DNA of 64,000 nt from Actinomadura luzonensis (GTDB taxonomy: Bacteria > Actinomycetota > Actinomycetes > Streptosporangiales > Streptosporangiaceae): the NCBI RefSeq assembly GCF_022664455.2, contig NZ_JAKRKC020000001.1:434001-498000 (forward strand). The letters run 5' to 3'. The translations under genes were made by a program, and so were the position numbers. Below are positions 7,079 through 15,922 of this stretch, one piece after another. A model generated the notes under the pieces. It searched no databases and was not told where the DNA came from. It was given only the letters and a program-made list of their open reading frames with translations. The number at the start of each line of letters is the position of its first letter. Position 1 is the first letter of the stretch.

Positions 7079-9280
7079 GTGGCCTCACTCAAGGGAATTT
7101 TCAGGAACCTCCTGGACCGTCCGGGCGGCGTTCCCCTGACCCCCTACCAGAAGGTCGTCAAGGCGGCCGGCGAGCGCGCCGAGCGGGTCAAGGAGCTCGC
7201 CGAGCTGCCCCGGCCCGGCATGGACGACCTGGCCGGGTTCTGCGCGGTGGCGCGCGAGGCCGCCGACCGCACGCTCGGGCTGCGCCCGTACGACGTGCAG
7301 CTCCTCGGCACGCTCGCGCTGCTCGACGGCAAGGTGGCCGAGATGGCGACCGGCGAGGGCAAGACCCTGTCGGGCGCGATGGCCGCGGCCGGCTACGCGC
7401 TGCAGGGCAAGCGGGTGCACGTCATCTCCGTCAACGACTACCTGGCCAGGCGCGACGCCGAGTGGATGGCGCCGTTCTACGAGGCGCTGGGCGTCAGCGT
7501 GGGCTGGATCGACCAGAACTCCACGCCGGAGGAGCGGCGGGCGGCGTACGCGAAGGACGTGACGTACGGGCCGGTCAGCGAGATCGGCTTCGACGTGCTG
7601 CGCGACCGGCTGCGCACCGACGCCGCCGAGATCATCGTGCCGGCCCCCGAGGTCGCGGTGATCGACGAGGCCGACTCCGTCCTGGTGGACGAGGCCCGCG
7701 TGCCGCTGGTGATGGCCGGCGCGGCCGACCCCGGCGACGCGGTGCCGGAGATGGCGGCGCTGGTCAGGCAGCTCGTCCGCGGCTACCACTACGAGATCGA
7801 CGAGCAGGCCCGCAACGTCTACCTGACGCAGAAGGGCGCCGACAGCGTCGAGAACCTGCTCGGCGTCGAGCTCTACGACGAGAACGAGCCGGGCGCGCTC
7901 ATCGAGCTCAACCTCGCCCTGCACGCCCACGCGCTGCTGACCCGCGACGTCGACTACATCGTGCGCGACGGCAAGGTGCAGCTCATCAACCCCTCGCGCG
8001 GCCGGGTGGCGGTGCTCCAGCGCTGGCCCAACGGCCTGCAGGCGGCCGTCGAGGCCAAGGAGGCGCTGCCGCCGAGCGAGAAGGGCGAGATCCTCGACTC
8101 GATCACCGTGCAGGGCCTCATCCGCCGCTACCCTCAGATCTGCGGCATGACCGGCACGGCGGTCGCGGTCAGCGAGCAGCTCGGCGAGTTCTACGGGCTG
8201 AAGGTCGCGGTGATCCCGCCCAACCGGCCCTGCGTGCGGAACGACGAGCCCGACCGCGTCTACCCGACCGGGCCCGACAAGGACGCGGCGCTGGTGGAGG
8301 AGATCCAGGAGGTCCACGCCACCGGCCGGCCCATCCTCATCGGCACGCTCGACGTGGCCGAGTCGGAGAACCTCGCCAAGCTGCTCCAGCGGCGCGGCAT
8401 GGAGCCGGTCGTGCTCAACGCCAAGAACGACGCCGAGGAGGCGTCGATCATCGCGCGCGCCGGCGAGCGCGACGCGATCACGGTCTCCACCCAGATGGCC
8501 GGGCGCGGCACCGACATCCGGCTCGGCGACGGCGTGGCCGAGCTGGGCGGCCTGTACGTCATCGGCTCCGGCCGGCACGCCAGCAGCCGCCTGGACGACC
8601 AGCTCCGCGGCCGGGCCGGCCGCCAGGGCGACCCCGGCGGCTCGGTGTTCTTCGTCAGCATGCAGGACGACCTCATCACCCAGTTCGTCCCCGACGAGCG
8701 CCCGCCCGCGGCCGACCCCGACGGCATCGTGCGGCACCGGCGCGGGGCGTACCTGGTGGGGCACGCCCAGCGCGTGGCCGAGGGCGTCAACCTGGAGATC
8801 CACCGCAACACCTGGCGCTACACCCGGCTGCTGGAGCAGCAGCGCGAGCTGATCCTGGAGTGGCGCGACAAGGTGCTGCACGGCGACGCCGCCTCCAGGG
8901 CGCTGGAGAAGGCCGATCCCGGGCGCTGGGCGGAGCTGCCCGAGGACACCCGGGACGAGACGGCCCGGCAGATCGTGCTGCACGCCATCGACACCTGCTG
9001 GACCGAGCACCTGGCCTTCCTGCAGGACCTCCGCGAGGGCATCCACCTGCGGGCGCTCGGCCGGATGTCGCCCGTCGACGAGTTCCACCGCGAGGCGGTG
9101 GCGGAGTACAAGGCGCTGCTGGCCGAGGTGGAGCGGCGTTCGCTGGAGGCGTTCGAGTCTCCGGAGCCGGACCTGAAGCGGCCGTCGGCGACGTGGACCT
9201 ACCTGGTGCAGGACAACCCGTTCGGCACCGAGTGGGACCGCATCCTGCGGCGGGTCAAGAACGCCGCCCGCCGCGGCTGA
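7079..9280 (+). CDS. secA2: Accessory Sec system translocase SecA2
   Basis: The 733-residue ATPase drives export of a subset of proteins, working with SecYEG at the membrane. Visible motifs: Walker A MATGEGKT at about 88-95, the DEAD-type Walker B VIDEADSVLVDEAR at about 193-206, GMTGTA, and the helicase motif TQMAGRGTDIRLG near 471-483. The helical scaffold ends with HLAFLQDLREGIHLRALG. It is much shorter than housekeeping SecA (about 900 residues) and lacks the C-terminal zinc-finger linker, as actinobacterial SecA2 does. GTG at 7079 follows GGAGG by 4 nt. A TAAGGT box at 6985-6990 is a plausible -10. The stop directly abuts the convergent oxidoreductase gene. Confidence 0.92.
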   Translation: MASLKGIFRNLLDRPGGVPLTPYQKVVKAAGERAERVKELAELPRPGMDDLAGFCAVAREAADRTLGLRPYDVQLLGTLALLDGKVAEMATGEGKTLSGAMAAAGYALQGKRVHVISVNDYLARRDAEWMAPFYEALGVSVGWIDQNSTPEERRAAYAKDVTYGPVSEIGFDVLRDRLRTDAAEIIVPAPEVAVIDEADSVLVDEARVPLVMAGAADPGDAVPEMAALVRQLVRGYHYEIDEQARNVYLTQKGADSVENLLGVELYDENEPGALIELNLALHAHALLTRDVDYIVRDGKVQLINPSRGRVAVLQRWPNGLQAAVEAKEALPPSEKGEILDSITVQGLIRRYPQICGMTGTAVAVSEQLGEFYGLKVAVIPPNRPCVRNDEPDRVYPTGPDKDAALVEEIQEVHATGRPILIGTLDVAESENLAKLLQRRGMEPVVLNAKNDAEEASIIARAGERDAITVSTQMAGRGTDIRLGDGVAELGGLYVIGSGRHASSRLDDQLRGRAGRQGDPGGSVFFVSMQDDLITQFVPDERPPAADPDGIVRHRRGAYLVGHAQRVAEGVNLEIHRNTWRYTRLLEQQRELILEWRDKVLHGDAASRALEKADPGRWAELPEDTRDETARQIVLHAIDTCWTEHLAFLQDLREGIHLRALGRMSPVDEFHREAVAEYKALLAEVERRSLEAFESPEPDLKRPSATWTYLVQDNPFGTEWDRILRRVKNAARRG

Positions 9281-10234
9281 TCAGCGCACGCGGGGCAGCA
9301 CCTCGCGGGCGTAGAAGTCGAAGAAGGCGTCCTGGTCCTGGCCGATCTGGCTGACGTAGACCTCGTCGAAGCCGGCGTCCACGTACTGCCGGATGGCCTG
9401 GACGTGCGTCTCGGGGTCGGGCCCGACGGGGCTGCCGCCGACGGCGTCGTCCTCGCTCACCATCTCGGCGAGCTGCTCGAAGTGCCGCGGCAGCGGCAGG
9501 AGCTGCGAGGCCTCGCCCTTGATGCCCTGGGTGGGCCACAGGCGGTGCACGGTCTTGCGGGCCGTGGCCTCGTCGGCGGCGTAGCACGCCTTGAGGCCGC
9601 CGCAGACCGGCTTGCCGGCGCCGCCGGCGTCGCGGTAGCGCTTGACCGCGTCGGCGTCCGGCATGGTGGTGATGTAGCCGTCGGCGATGCGCCCGGCCAG
9701 CTCGGTCGACTTCTCGCCGAAGCCGGACATGAGGATGGGGGCCGGCTCGTCCGGCAGCGTGTAGAGGCGGGCGGTGTCGACGTTGTAGTGGCGGCCGCGG
9801 TGCGTCACGAGCTTGCCGGTGAACAGCTCGCGCATGATCTCGACGGCCTCCTCCAGCATGTCCAGCCGCTCGGCGAGCGGGGGCCAGCGGGAGTCGACGA
9901 CGTGCTCGTTCAGCGCCTCGCCGGTGCCCACGCCGAGCCGGAAGCGCCCGCCGGTCAGCGCCGCGCTGGTGGCGGCGGCGTGCGCGATGATGACCGGGTG
10001 GGTGCGGACCAGGGGGCAGGTCACGGCGGTGGTGATCGGCAGGGACGTGGCCTCGGCCAGGGCGCCGATCACCGACCAGACGAACGGGGCCTGGCCCTGC
10101 TCGTCCAGCCAGGGGTGGAAGTGGTCGGAGATCCACAGGGCCTCGAAGCCGGCGCGTTCCGCGGCCTTGGCCTGGCGCACCAGTTCCTTCGGGCCGTGCT
10201 CCTCACTCGACAGGAAATAGCCGAAAGTCGTCAT
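9281..10234 (-). CDS. F420-dependent LLM-class oxidoreductase (TIGR03557-like)
   Basis: The 317-residue TIM-barrel protein of the luciferase-like monooxygenase class opens with MTTFGYFLSSEEHGP and has FEALWISDHFHPW, then GRFRLGVGTGEALNEH. These are F420-binding-type features shared with F420-dependent glucose-6-phosphate dehydrogenase relatives. LLM enzymes of this subgroup use the deazaflavin F420, a cofactor common in actinobacteria, to reduce or oxidise unknown cytosolic substrates. The 3' end abuts the secA2 stop with no gap. A CCTTAAGG palindrome lies close upstream of the start (about 10249-10256). Confidence 0.85.
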   Translation of the reverse strand: MTTFGYFLSSEEHGPKELVRQAKAAERAGFEALWISDHFHPWLDEQGQAPFVWSVIGALAEATSLPITTAVTCPLVRTHPVIIAHAAATSAALTGGRFRLGVGTGEALNEHVVDSRWPPLAERLDMLEEAVEIMRELFTGKLVTHRGRHYNVDTARLYTLPDEPAPILMSGFGEKSTELAGRIADGYITTMPDADAVKRYRDAGGAGKPVCGGLKACYAADEATARKTVHRLWPTQGIKGEASQLLPLPRHFEQLAEMVSEDDAVGGSPVGPDPETHVQAIRQYVDAGFDEVYVSQIGQDQDAFFDFYAREVLPRVR

Positions 10235-10304
10235 AAATCTCCCCTGCCCCTTAAGGCGGGGAAAAACATGTTATGGGGTCGCGGCTGAGGGCAGTGATGG
10301 GCTC

Positions 10305-10454
10305 ATGGCTACTTTGCTCTGGATCATCGCGGTAATCCTCGTCATCGCCGGGATCTATGTGATCCTGGCCCGGCGCGACCTTCTCTGGGGGATCGTGCTC
10401 ATCGTCCTCGGGTTCCTGGTCGGCCCGGGTGGCGTCAGCATCTTCAATGTCTAG
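10305..10454 (+). CDS. GPGG-motif small membrane protein
   Basis: This 49-residue protein has two hydrophobic segments (LLWIIAVILVIAGIYVIL and WGIVLIVLGFLVG) separated by a short basic turn, ARRD. It ends with the diagnostic LVGPGG motif and SIFNV. Proteins of this type are conserved in actinobacteria and lack a known function. The gene is monocistronic: a strong intrinsic terminator follows within 40 bp. Confidence 0.8.
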   Translation: MATLLWIIAVILVIAGIYVILARRDLLWGIVLIVLGFLVGPGGVSIFNV

Positions 10455-10491
10455 GGGCGTCGTCCGCCCGCACAGCTCCATCCGACCAGTG

Positions 10492-10524
10492 CCGCTGGGC
10501 CGGTCTTCGAGAACGGCCCAGCGG
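10492..10524 (+). terminator. Intrinsic terminator after GPGG gene
   Basis: An 11-bp perfect stem (CCGCTGGGCCG, 10492-10502, with CGGCCCAGCGG, 10514-10524) closes an 11-nt loop. A T-rich stretch (10525-10542, containing TTTGTTTT) follows on the plus strand. It is one of the few hairpins here with a real T tract. Confidence 0.85.
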
Positions 10525-10598
10525 TTCCATCATGTTTGTTTTGCTGAAATATCGTGTGCAGTGCACCTCTTGGCCGTCACTTCGGGCATGAGAGGTGA

Positions 10599-12380
10599 GT
10601 GAGCAAGTATCCGCCGTTCGGCCGCTACGAGACCGGAGCGGCCACGGCGCGAGTGCGTGAGCAGCTCGCCAGGCTGCGGCACCGCATGCGCAACGAGGCC
10701 ATCCTCGACGAGGCCACGGCACGGCTCGCCACCGAGATGAACATCCGACCGGGCGAGGCCGCCGAGCAGCTCGCCAGGATGGCCCAGCACAGCGGCCTCG
10801 ACCTGGTCGAGGTCGCCAAGGGCATCGAACGCCCGCACGAGGAGCCGCCTGCGCCCCAGGACGTCCCCGTGTGGGTGCGCAGCATGCTGGAGGCCGTGCA
10901 CGCCTCGGCCATGTACCTCACCCCCGTCACGGACGACGCCGGCCGGGTCGTCGACTTCCGCATCCTGGCCGCCAACCGGCACGCCAGGACCCCCGCCGGC
11001 ATCACGGCGGACGAGCTGTCCGGCCGCCGGCTCATGGCCGCGAGCCCCGGCGTGGCCGGCTCCGGCCTCGTCGACGACTACATCGGGGTCTACGAGAGCG
11101 GCGAGCCGGTGCACCGCGAGCCGATGGAGTTCGTGGAGGTCGTGGACTACCTGCTCTGGCCGGCCACGCTCAGCGTGCGCGCGGCCCGCGTCGAGGACGG
11201 CCTGCTGGTCACCTGGCGGCAGCTCGACGACGAGGAGCTGCTGGTCTCCGGCTGGGAACGCGCCCAGCGCCTGGCCGAGCTGGGCTGGGGCGAGTGGAAC
11301 CTGGCCACCGAGCGCACGCTCTGGACGCCTCAGATGTATGAGATGTTCGGCCGCGACCGCGCCGACGGCCCCATGGCGCTGGAGGACCTGCCGAGCGTGG
11401 TGGTGCCGGAGGACCTGCCGATCGTCGAGGACCAGATGCGCTCGCTGCTGCAGTACCGCGAGGCGGTCGAGACCGAGTACCGCATCCAGCACCGGCACGG
11501 CGTGCGCCACCTGAGCATCCTCAGCGAGCCGATCCTGGACGGCGACGGCCTGCCGGTCAAGGTGCGCTGCCTGGCCCAGGACGTCACCAGGAGCCGCCGC
11601 AGGGAACGCGCCCTCGCCGTGGCCCATGAGCAGACCCTCTCCCAGCGCCGCCGCGCCGAGGAGGAGCACCGGGTCACCGTGCAGCTCCAGAACACGATCC
11701 TGCCGCTGCGGCGCGGCCTGGTCCACCTGCCGAACCTGACCGTCGGCGTGCGCTACCTGCCCGGCGAGCACCTGGCGCGGCTCGGCGGCGACTGGTTCAA
11801 GACCCGGCACATCCCGGACGGCCGGGTGCTGCTCTGCATCGGCGACGCGATGGGCCACGGCCTGACCGCGACCAGCATCATGCTCCAGATGCGCTCGGGG
11901 CTGGCCGGGCTGGCCTACACCGGCGCGTCCGCCGGGCAGCTCACCACCTGGCTGAACGACCTCATCGTGCACGGCAACGAGGGCGTCACCGTGACGGGCA
12001 CCGCGATCATCGGGCACTTCGACCCGCGGGAGCGCACGTACTGCTGGACCAACGCCGGCCACCCCACGCCGCTGCTCATCAGGGACGGCCGGGCCGAGCC
12101 GCTGAGCGGGCAGCCCGGCATGATCCTCGGCGCGTTCGACGCCGCCGAGTACCGGACCACGCTGACCCGGCTCGAACCGGGCGACGTGCTCGTGCTCTAC
12201 ACCGACGGCGTCGTCGAGCGGCGCGGCGCGGACCTGGAGGAGGGGATCGCCGCCCTGGTCCAGGCCGCGCACTTCTGCGTCGGCGACGATCCCGAGGAGA
12301 TGATCGACTGCCTGCTGCGGCGGCTCGGCGGGGACAGCGCCGAGGACGACGTGTGCGTCCTCGCGGCGCGGGTGCTCTGA
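10599..12380 (+). CDS. ANTAR-PAS-PAS-PP2C (SpoIIE/RsbU-type) serine phosphatase
   Basis: The 593-residue multidomain signalling protein begins with an ANTAR-like helical region at about 20-80 (ILDEATARLATEMNIRPGEAAEQLARMA in two parts). Two PAS modules span about 90-210 and 215-335, and a PP2C/SpoIIE catalytic domain covers 365-593. Metal-binding motifs visible: GGDWF near 396, GDAMGHG near 415, YTDGVVE near 533 and EDDV near 581. The Asp usual after GGDWY is replaced by Lys. Such phosphatases dephosphorylate anti-sigma-factor antagonists. ANTAR domains normally bind paired-hexaloop RNA, so a direct RNA or dimerisation role is possible. The GTG start has a close GAGAGG. Confidence 0.88.
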   Translation: MSKYPPFGRYETGAATARVREQLARLRHRMRNEAILDEATARLATEMNIRPGEAAEQLARMAQHSGLDLVEVAKGIERPHEEPPAPQDVPVWVRSMLEAVHASAMYLTPVTDDAGRVVDFRILAANRHARTPAGITADELSGRRLMAASPGVAGSGLVDDYIGVYESGEPVHREPMEFVEVVDYLLWPATLSVRAARVEDGLLVTWRQLDDEELLVSGWERAQRLAELGWGEWNLATERTLWTPQMYEMFGRDRADGPMALEDLPSVVVPEDLPIVEDQMRSLLQYREAVETEYRIQHRHGVRHLSILSEPILDGDGLPVKVRCLAQDVTRSRRRERALAVAHEQTLSQRRRAEEEHRVTVQLQNTILPLRRGLVHLPNLTVGVRYLPGEHLARLGGDWFKTRHIPDGRVLLCIGDAMGHGLTATSIMLQMRSGLAGLAYTGASAGQLTTWLNDLIVHGNEGVTVTGTAIIGHFDPRERTYCWTNAGHPTPLLIRDGRAEPLSGQPGMILGAFDAAEYRTTLTRLEPGDVLVLYTDGVVERRGADLEEGIAALVQAAHFCVGDDPEEMIDCLLRRLGGDSAEDDVCVLAARVL

Positions 12381-12400
12381 GCTGATGCGGGGGGCGGGGG

Positions 12401-13141
12401 TCAGCAGGAGCCGTTCTCGCCCAGGCAGTAGACCGCGTAGGCGCGGCCGAGCACCGGCAGCGCGACGTTGCGCACCCGGATGCCGCCCGGCGTCATGCCC
12501 TTCTCGCGCCCCTTGTGCGCGTGCCCGTGCAGGATCAGGTCGGCGCCGGCCGTGTCGACCGCCTCGGCCAGGAGGTAGCTGCCGAGGAAGGGGTAGATCT
12601 CCGGCGGCTCGCCCTCCAGCGTCTCCTTGATCGGGGAGTAGTGGGAGAGCACCACCTTGAGGTCGGCGGTCATCTCCTTCAGCGACACCTTCCACGCCTC
12701 GGCGATGTAGCGGGTGTGGGCCACGAAGTTCTTGATCTCGCGCTCGCCGAACTCGCTCGCGCACTTGCCCGCGTACCCGCCGCCGAAGCCCTTGCCGCCG
12801 ACCACGCCCAGCTTGGTGTCGCCGCACTGGATGACCACGCCGTCGTCGTGGAGCACGATCACGCCGGCGTCGCGGAGCGCGGCCGCGATCTCGTACTGCA
12901 GGTCGGAGTGGTAGTCGTGGTTGCCCAGCACGGCCACGGTGGGGATGGGCAGGCCGCGCAGCTCGTCGGCCACCAGCCGGCCCTCCTCCAGGGTGCCGTG
13001 CCGGGTCAGGTCACCGGCCAGCATGAACACGTCGGCGCGGTCCTCGATGCCCTCCAGGCGCTTGCGGTACTGGCCGCGCACGTCCTCGCCCAGGTGGATG
13101 TCTCCGACGGCCGCGATGCGCAGTTCAGTCAAGGTGCTCAT
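12401..13141 (-). CDS. Calcineurin-like metallophosphoesterase
   Basis: The 246-residue cytosolic protein has all metallophosphoesterase metal motifs in order: GDIHLG (13-18), GDLTRHG (about 44-50), GNHDYH (about 73-78), a late SHY and HGHAH (about 200-204). These coordinate a dinuclear metal centre that hydrolyses phosphomonoesters, phosphodiesters or nucleotides; the substrate is unassigned. Its start overlaps the end of the BON-domain gene by 17 bp, so the two are probably co-translated. The 3' end is 20 bp from the convergent phosphatase gene. Confidence 0.88.
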   Translation of the reverse strand: MSTLTELRIAAVGDIHLGEDVRGQYRKRLEGIEDRADVFMLAGDLTRHGTLEEGRLVADELRGLPIPTVAVLGNHDYHSDLQYEIAAALRDAGVIVLHDDGVVIQCGDTKLGVVGGKGFGGGYAGKCASEFGEREIKNFVAHTRYIAEAWKVSLKEMTADLKVVLSHYSPIKETLEGEPPEIYPFLGSYLLAEAVDTAGADLILHGHAHKGREKGMTPGGIRVRNVALPVLGRAYAVYCLGENGSC

Positions 13142-13373
13142 CCTCTCCCGGCTCGGTGACCTCCACGACCATGATCTCGTTGTGCACGCGCAGGTCCGGC
13201 GCGGCCTCGTGGGCCACCTGGCCGAGCCGCTCGCGCTGCTCGGCCCCGCTCACCTGACCGCGCAGGAAGAGCTGGTCGCCACGGATGTCCACGCGGATGC
13301 CCAGCTCGTGGGTGCGTCCGTCCTCGGCCAGCGCCTGCTGGACGCGGGCCGCGACGTACTGCGGAGCTTCCAT
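13125..13373 (-). CDS. Small BON-domain protein
   Basis: The 82-residue protein is a single BON domain (LGIRVDIRGDQLFLRGQVSGAEQRERLGQVA in two parts; conserved glycine in the FLRGQV turn). BON domains bind phospholipids or act in envelope stress. No signal peptide is present, so it is probably cytosolic or membrane-peripheral. It is first in a two-gene operon with the overlapping metallophosphoesterase. Confidence 0.85.
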   Translation of the reverse strand: MEAPQYVAARVQQALAEDGRTHELGIRVDIRGDQLFLRGQVSGAEQRERLGQVAHEAAPDLRVHNEIMVVEVTEPGEDEHLD

Positions 13374-13416
13374 CTCGCCTCCTTACTCTGTCGTCGCGTG
13401 CCCGGGCAGAAACGGA

Positions 13417-14427
13417 TCAAACGGTGTGAATCAGGTCGATGACCGCCCGTTCCACCGGCCCCGCGGTGGCGAGCTGGCCGAAGTCGGCGTCCGCGCCGAG
13501 CTCGGTCAGGGCGCCCGCGATCGTCCGGCCCTGGTCGTACGCCTCGACCACGCGCGGGTCCACGTACGACGTCCGGGCCACGGTGGGGGTGTTGCCCAGG
13601 TACTCGGAGACCTCCCGCATCACGCGGGTGATCGCCCTCTTCTTCTTGGTCGGCCCCTCGCTGACCGCCGGCCGGGACACCGCCAGCCCGACGGCCGCCA
13701 GCACCGTCGCGTGCCAGGTGCGGAAGTCCTTGGCGGTGACCTCCCAGCCGATGACCTCGCGGAGGTAGTCGTTGATGTCCTCGCTGCGGATGTCGGCCCA
13801 GCCGCCGTCGCGCCGCCGGTAGCGCAGCAGCTCGCCCTCGCCGCCGGAGCGCTTCAGCGAGCGCAGCACCGCGCAGGCCGCCGGGTCGGCCACCTCGACC
13901 TCGCGCGGGATGTCGCCCTTGGCCTGGTAGGAGAAGATCACGTAGCCCTTGGCGAAGGTCAGGTGCTCCATCCGCAGCGTCGCCAGGCCGTAGCTGTCGT
14001 AGCTCTCGCCGCCGATGCGGAAGAAGCCGATGTCGAGCAGCCGGGCGGCGGTGGCGAGGACCCGCTCCCTGGTCAGGCCGCGGCCCTGGAGCTGCTCGTC
14101 CACGGTCTTGCGGAACGCGGGCAGCCGCTCGGCCACCTCCAGCACCCGGTCGAACTTGGCGCGGTCCTGCTGCTCGCGCCACAGGTCGTGGTAGCGGTAC
14201 TGCAGGCGGCCCGCCGAGTCCGTGCCGACGGCCTGGAGATGGCCGGAGGGGTCGGTGCAGATCCACACGTCGGTCCAGGCCGGCGGGATCGCCAGCGCCT
14301 TGATGCGGGCCAGCGTCTCGGGGTCGCGGACGGGGCCGCCGTCGGGGTCCACGTAACTGAACCCGCGACCCCGCCGTCGCCGGACGATCCCCGGCTCACT
14401 GTGGTCACTCGGATGCAGCTCGGGCAC
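13417..14427 (-). CDS. DNA topoisomerase IB
   Basis: The protein is of the bacterial/poxvirus-type IB family: RGRGFSYVDPDGG, then IPPAWTDVWICTDPSGHLQAVG, an RIGGESYDSYGLATLR segment with catalytic arginine, RTWHATVLAAVG with active-site residues, and SYVDPRVV with the nucleophilic tyrosine near residue 288. It relaxes supercoils via a 3'-phosphotyrosine link without ATP. Starts: GTG at 14427 (PELHPSDHSEPG) gives 336 residues and fits the family; GTG at 14448 or a longer form from 14523 is possible, but the longer form would overlap the divergent small membrane protein. Confidence 0.88.
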   Translation of the reverse strand: MPELHPSDHSEPGIVRRRRGRGFSYVDPDGGPVRDPETLARIKALAIPPAWTDVWICTDPSGHLQAVGTDSAGRLQYRYHDLWREQQDRAKFDRVLEVAERLPAFRKTVDEQLQGRGLTRERVLATAARLLDIGFFRIGGESYDSYGLATLRMEHLTFAKGYVIFSYQAKGDIPREVEVADPAACAVLRSLKRSGGEGELLRYRRRDGGWADIRSEDINDYLREVIGWEVTAKDFRTWHATVLAAVGLAVSRPAVSEGPTKKKRAITRVMREVSEYLGNTPTVARTSYVDPRVVEAYDQGRTIAGALTELGADADFGQLATAGPVERAVIDLIHTV

Positions 14428-14483
14428 GAGGGGCGGGCTACCCAGCACGTTAGGCGACAAACAGGACGGGCAGGTGAGCGGAC

Positions 14484-14744
14484 ATGTCTGATAGAGGAGA
14501 TTGGCACGAGGAACGGTCCGCAAGGGGCCACGCCATGGTGCCGGCGACCCCTCGCGATGTGGTGCACATCAGGGTGGGGTCGTTCATGCTGGTGTTCCTG
14601 TTCGCCTTCACGGTGCTGGGACTCATCGCGCGGGCGCCGGTCATCACCGGCATCGCCATCGCGCTCGCCGTGGTCACGGTCATCGACATGATCCTGGCCG
14701 TACGGCGCCAGAAGCAACGACGCGGAGACGGAGAGGCGGGCTGA
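14484..14744 (+). CDS. Small membrane protein of unknown function
   Basis: The 86-residue protein has a polar N-terminus rich in Arg/His, two predicted membrane helices (FMLVFLFAFTVLGLIA about 34-49, and ITGIAIALAVVTVIDMILAV about 54-73) and a basic tail. An AGGTGAG precedes the ATG by 5 nt. It lies just upstream of the SDR gene (7-bp gap) and is probably co-transcribed with it. No family is recognised with certainty. Confidence 0.65.
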   Translation: MSDRGDWHEERSARGHAMVPATPRDVVHIRVGSFMLVFLFAFTVLGLIARAPVITGIAIALAVVTVIDMILAVRRQKQRRGDGEAG

Positions 14745-14751
14745 TACGTCC

Positions 14752-15759
14752 ATGGCACCACTGCGAGGGCGGGTAGTCGTGGTGACGGGCGCGAGCGGCG
14801 GCGTTGGCCGGGCGGTCGTGCGCGAGCTGGGCAAGCAGGGCGCGAAGGTGGCGCTCCTGGCGCGAGGGACGACGGGGCTCGGCGCGGCGGCCGTCGACGT
14901 GGGGGCCGCGGGCGGCGTCGGCCAGGTCTACGAGACCGACATGGCGGACTACGAGCAGGTACGGGCGGCGGCCGAGCGCATCGAGACCGAGATGGGCCCC
15001 ATCTCCGTCTGGATCAACACGGCCTTCTCCAGCGTCTTCGCCAAGTTCACCGACATCTCCCCGGAGGAGTACGAGCGGACGACGCAGGTCACCTACCTGG
15101 GCTACGTCTGGGGCACGAAGGTCGCCCTGGACCTCATGGGGCCGCGCAACCAGGGCGCGATCGTGCAGACGGGCTCGGCGCTGGCCCAGCGCTCGATCCC
15201 GCTGCAGTCGGCGTACTGCGGGGCCAAGCACGCGATCCAGGGCTTCACCGAGTCGGTGCGCACCGAGCTGCTGGCCGACAGGAGCAACATCAGGATCACC
15301 ACCGTGCAGCTCCCGGCGGTCAACACGCCGCAGTTCGAGTGGGTGCTGAGCAAGCTGCGCCGGCACCCCCAGCCGGTGCCGCCGATCTACCAGCCGGAGG
15401 TGGCGGCGCGGGCCATCGTGTACGCCGCCGAGCACCCGGAGCGCAAGGAGTACTGGGTGGGCGGGATGACCGCCGCGACCCTGATGGCGCAGCGGATCGC
15501 GCCGGCGCTGGTGGACCGGTACCTGGCGCGCACCGGCATCCAGTCGCAGCAGACCGACGAGAAGCCGCCGAGCGGCGTGTCCAACCTTTGGGAGCCCGCC
15601 GACGACGACCACGACTACGGCGCGCACGGCACCTTCGACCGGCGCTCGACCGCCCGCAGCCCGCAGCTCTGGCTGTCGCAGCACCGCGGCCCGGTCCTGA
15701 TGGGGCTGGCCGGCGGCGCGGCCGCGGCGGGCGCGCTCGCGTTCCTGCGCCGCAGGTGA
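14752..15759 (+). CDS. SDR-family oxidoreductase with C-terminal membrane anchor
   Basis: The 335-residue protein has the short-chain dehydrogenase cofactor loop TGASGGVG (12-19), a catalytic Ser (QTGSALAQ, near 141) and the YxxxK dyad in SAYCGAKHA (Tyr about 154, Lys about 158). It carries about 80 extra residues beyond the fold, ending in PVLMGLAGGAAAAGALAFL followed by RRR. This predicts a membrane tail with the enzyme facing the cytoplasm. NAD(P)H-dependent; substrate unknown. Likely co-transcribed with the upstream small membrane protein. Confidence 0.87.
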   Translation: MAPLRGRVVVVTGASGGVGRAVVRELGKQGAKVALLARGTTGLGAAAVDVGAAGGVGQVYETDMADYEQVRAAAERIETEMGPISVWINTAFSSVFAKFTDISPEEYERTTQVTYLGYVWGTKVALDLMGPRNQGAIVQTGSALAQRSIPLQSAYCGAKHAIQGFTESVRTELLADRSNIRITTVQLPAVNTPQFEWVLSKLRRHPQPVPPIYQPEVAARAIVYAAEHPERKEYWVGGMTAATLMAQRIAPALVDRYLARTGIQSQQTDEKPPSGVSNLWEPADDDHDYGAHGTFDRRSTARSPQLWLSQHRGPVLMGLAGGAAAAGALAFLRRR

Positions 15760-15855
15760 CCTGACACGCGGAGGACGCGCGGGCTCCTCGGCCGGCTCGA
15801 CGCGCTGCGCCGCGCGGTGACGGAGCAGGCAGGCCGCGAACCGCGACGGCCGTGA

Positions 15856-15893
15856 CCGGCGCGGGCCCCCGTCCGCATCGGGGCCCGCGCCGG
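15856..15893. terminator. Strong GC hairpin between convergent genes
   Basis: A 14-bp perfect stem (CCGGCGCGGGCCCC, 15856-15869, with GGGGCCCGCGCCGG, 15880-15893) closes a 10-nt loop. It lies between the SDR and DUF1360 genes, which point at each other. There is no T tract; such T-less hairpins are common terminators in actinomycetes and can serve both strands. Confidence 0.75.
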
Positions 15894-15922
15894 CGCTCAC
15901 CGGGCGGCGGAACCGGCGGCCC

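Noticed and set aside
15760..15849. Thirty in-frame codons after the SDR stop that look amphipathic (read-through extension)
   Set aside because: There is no start codon or ribosome site, the SDR already ends in a plausible membrane anchor plus RRR, and a single stop followed by a short open frame is expected by chance at this GC content.
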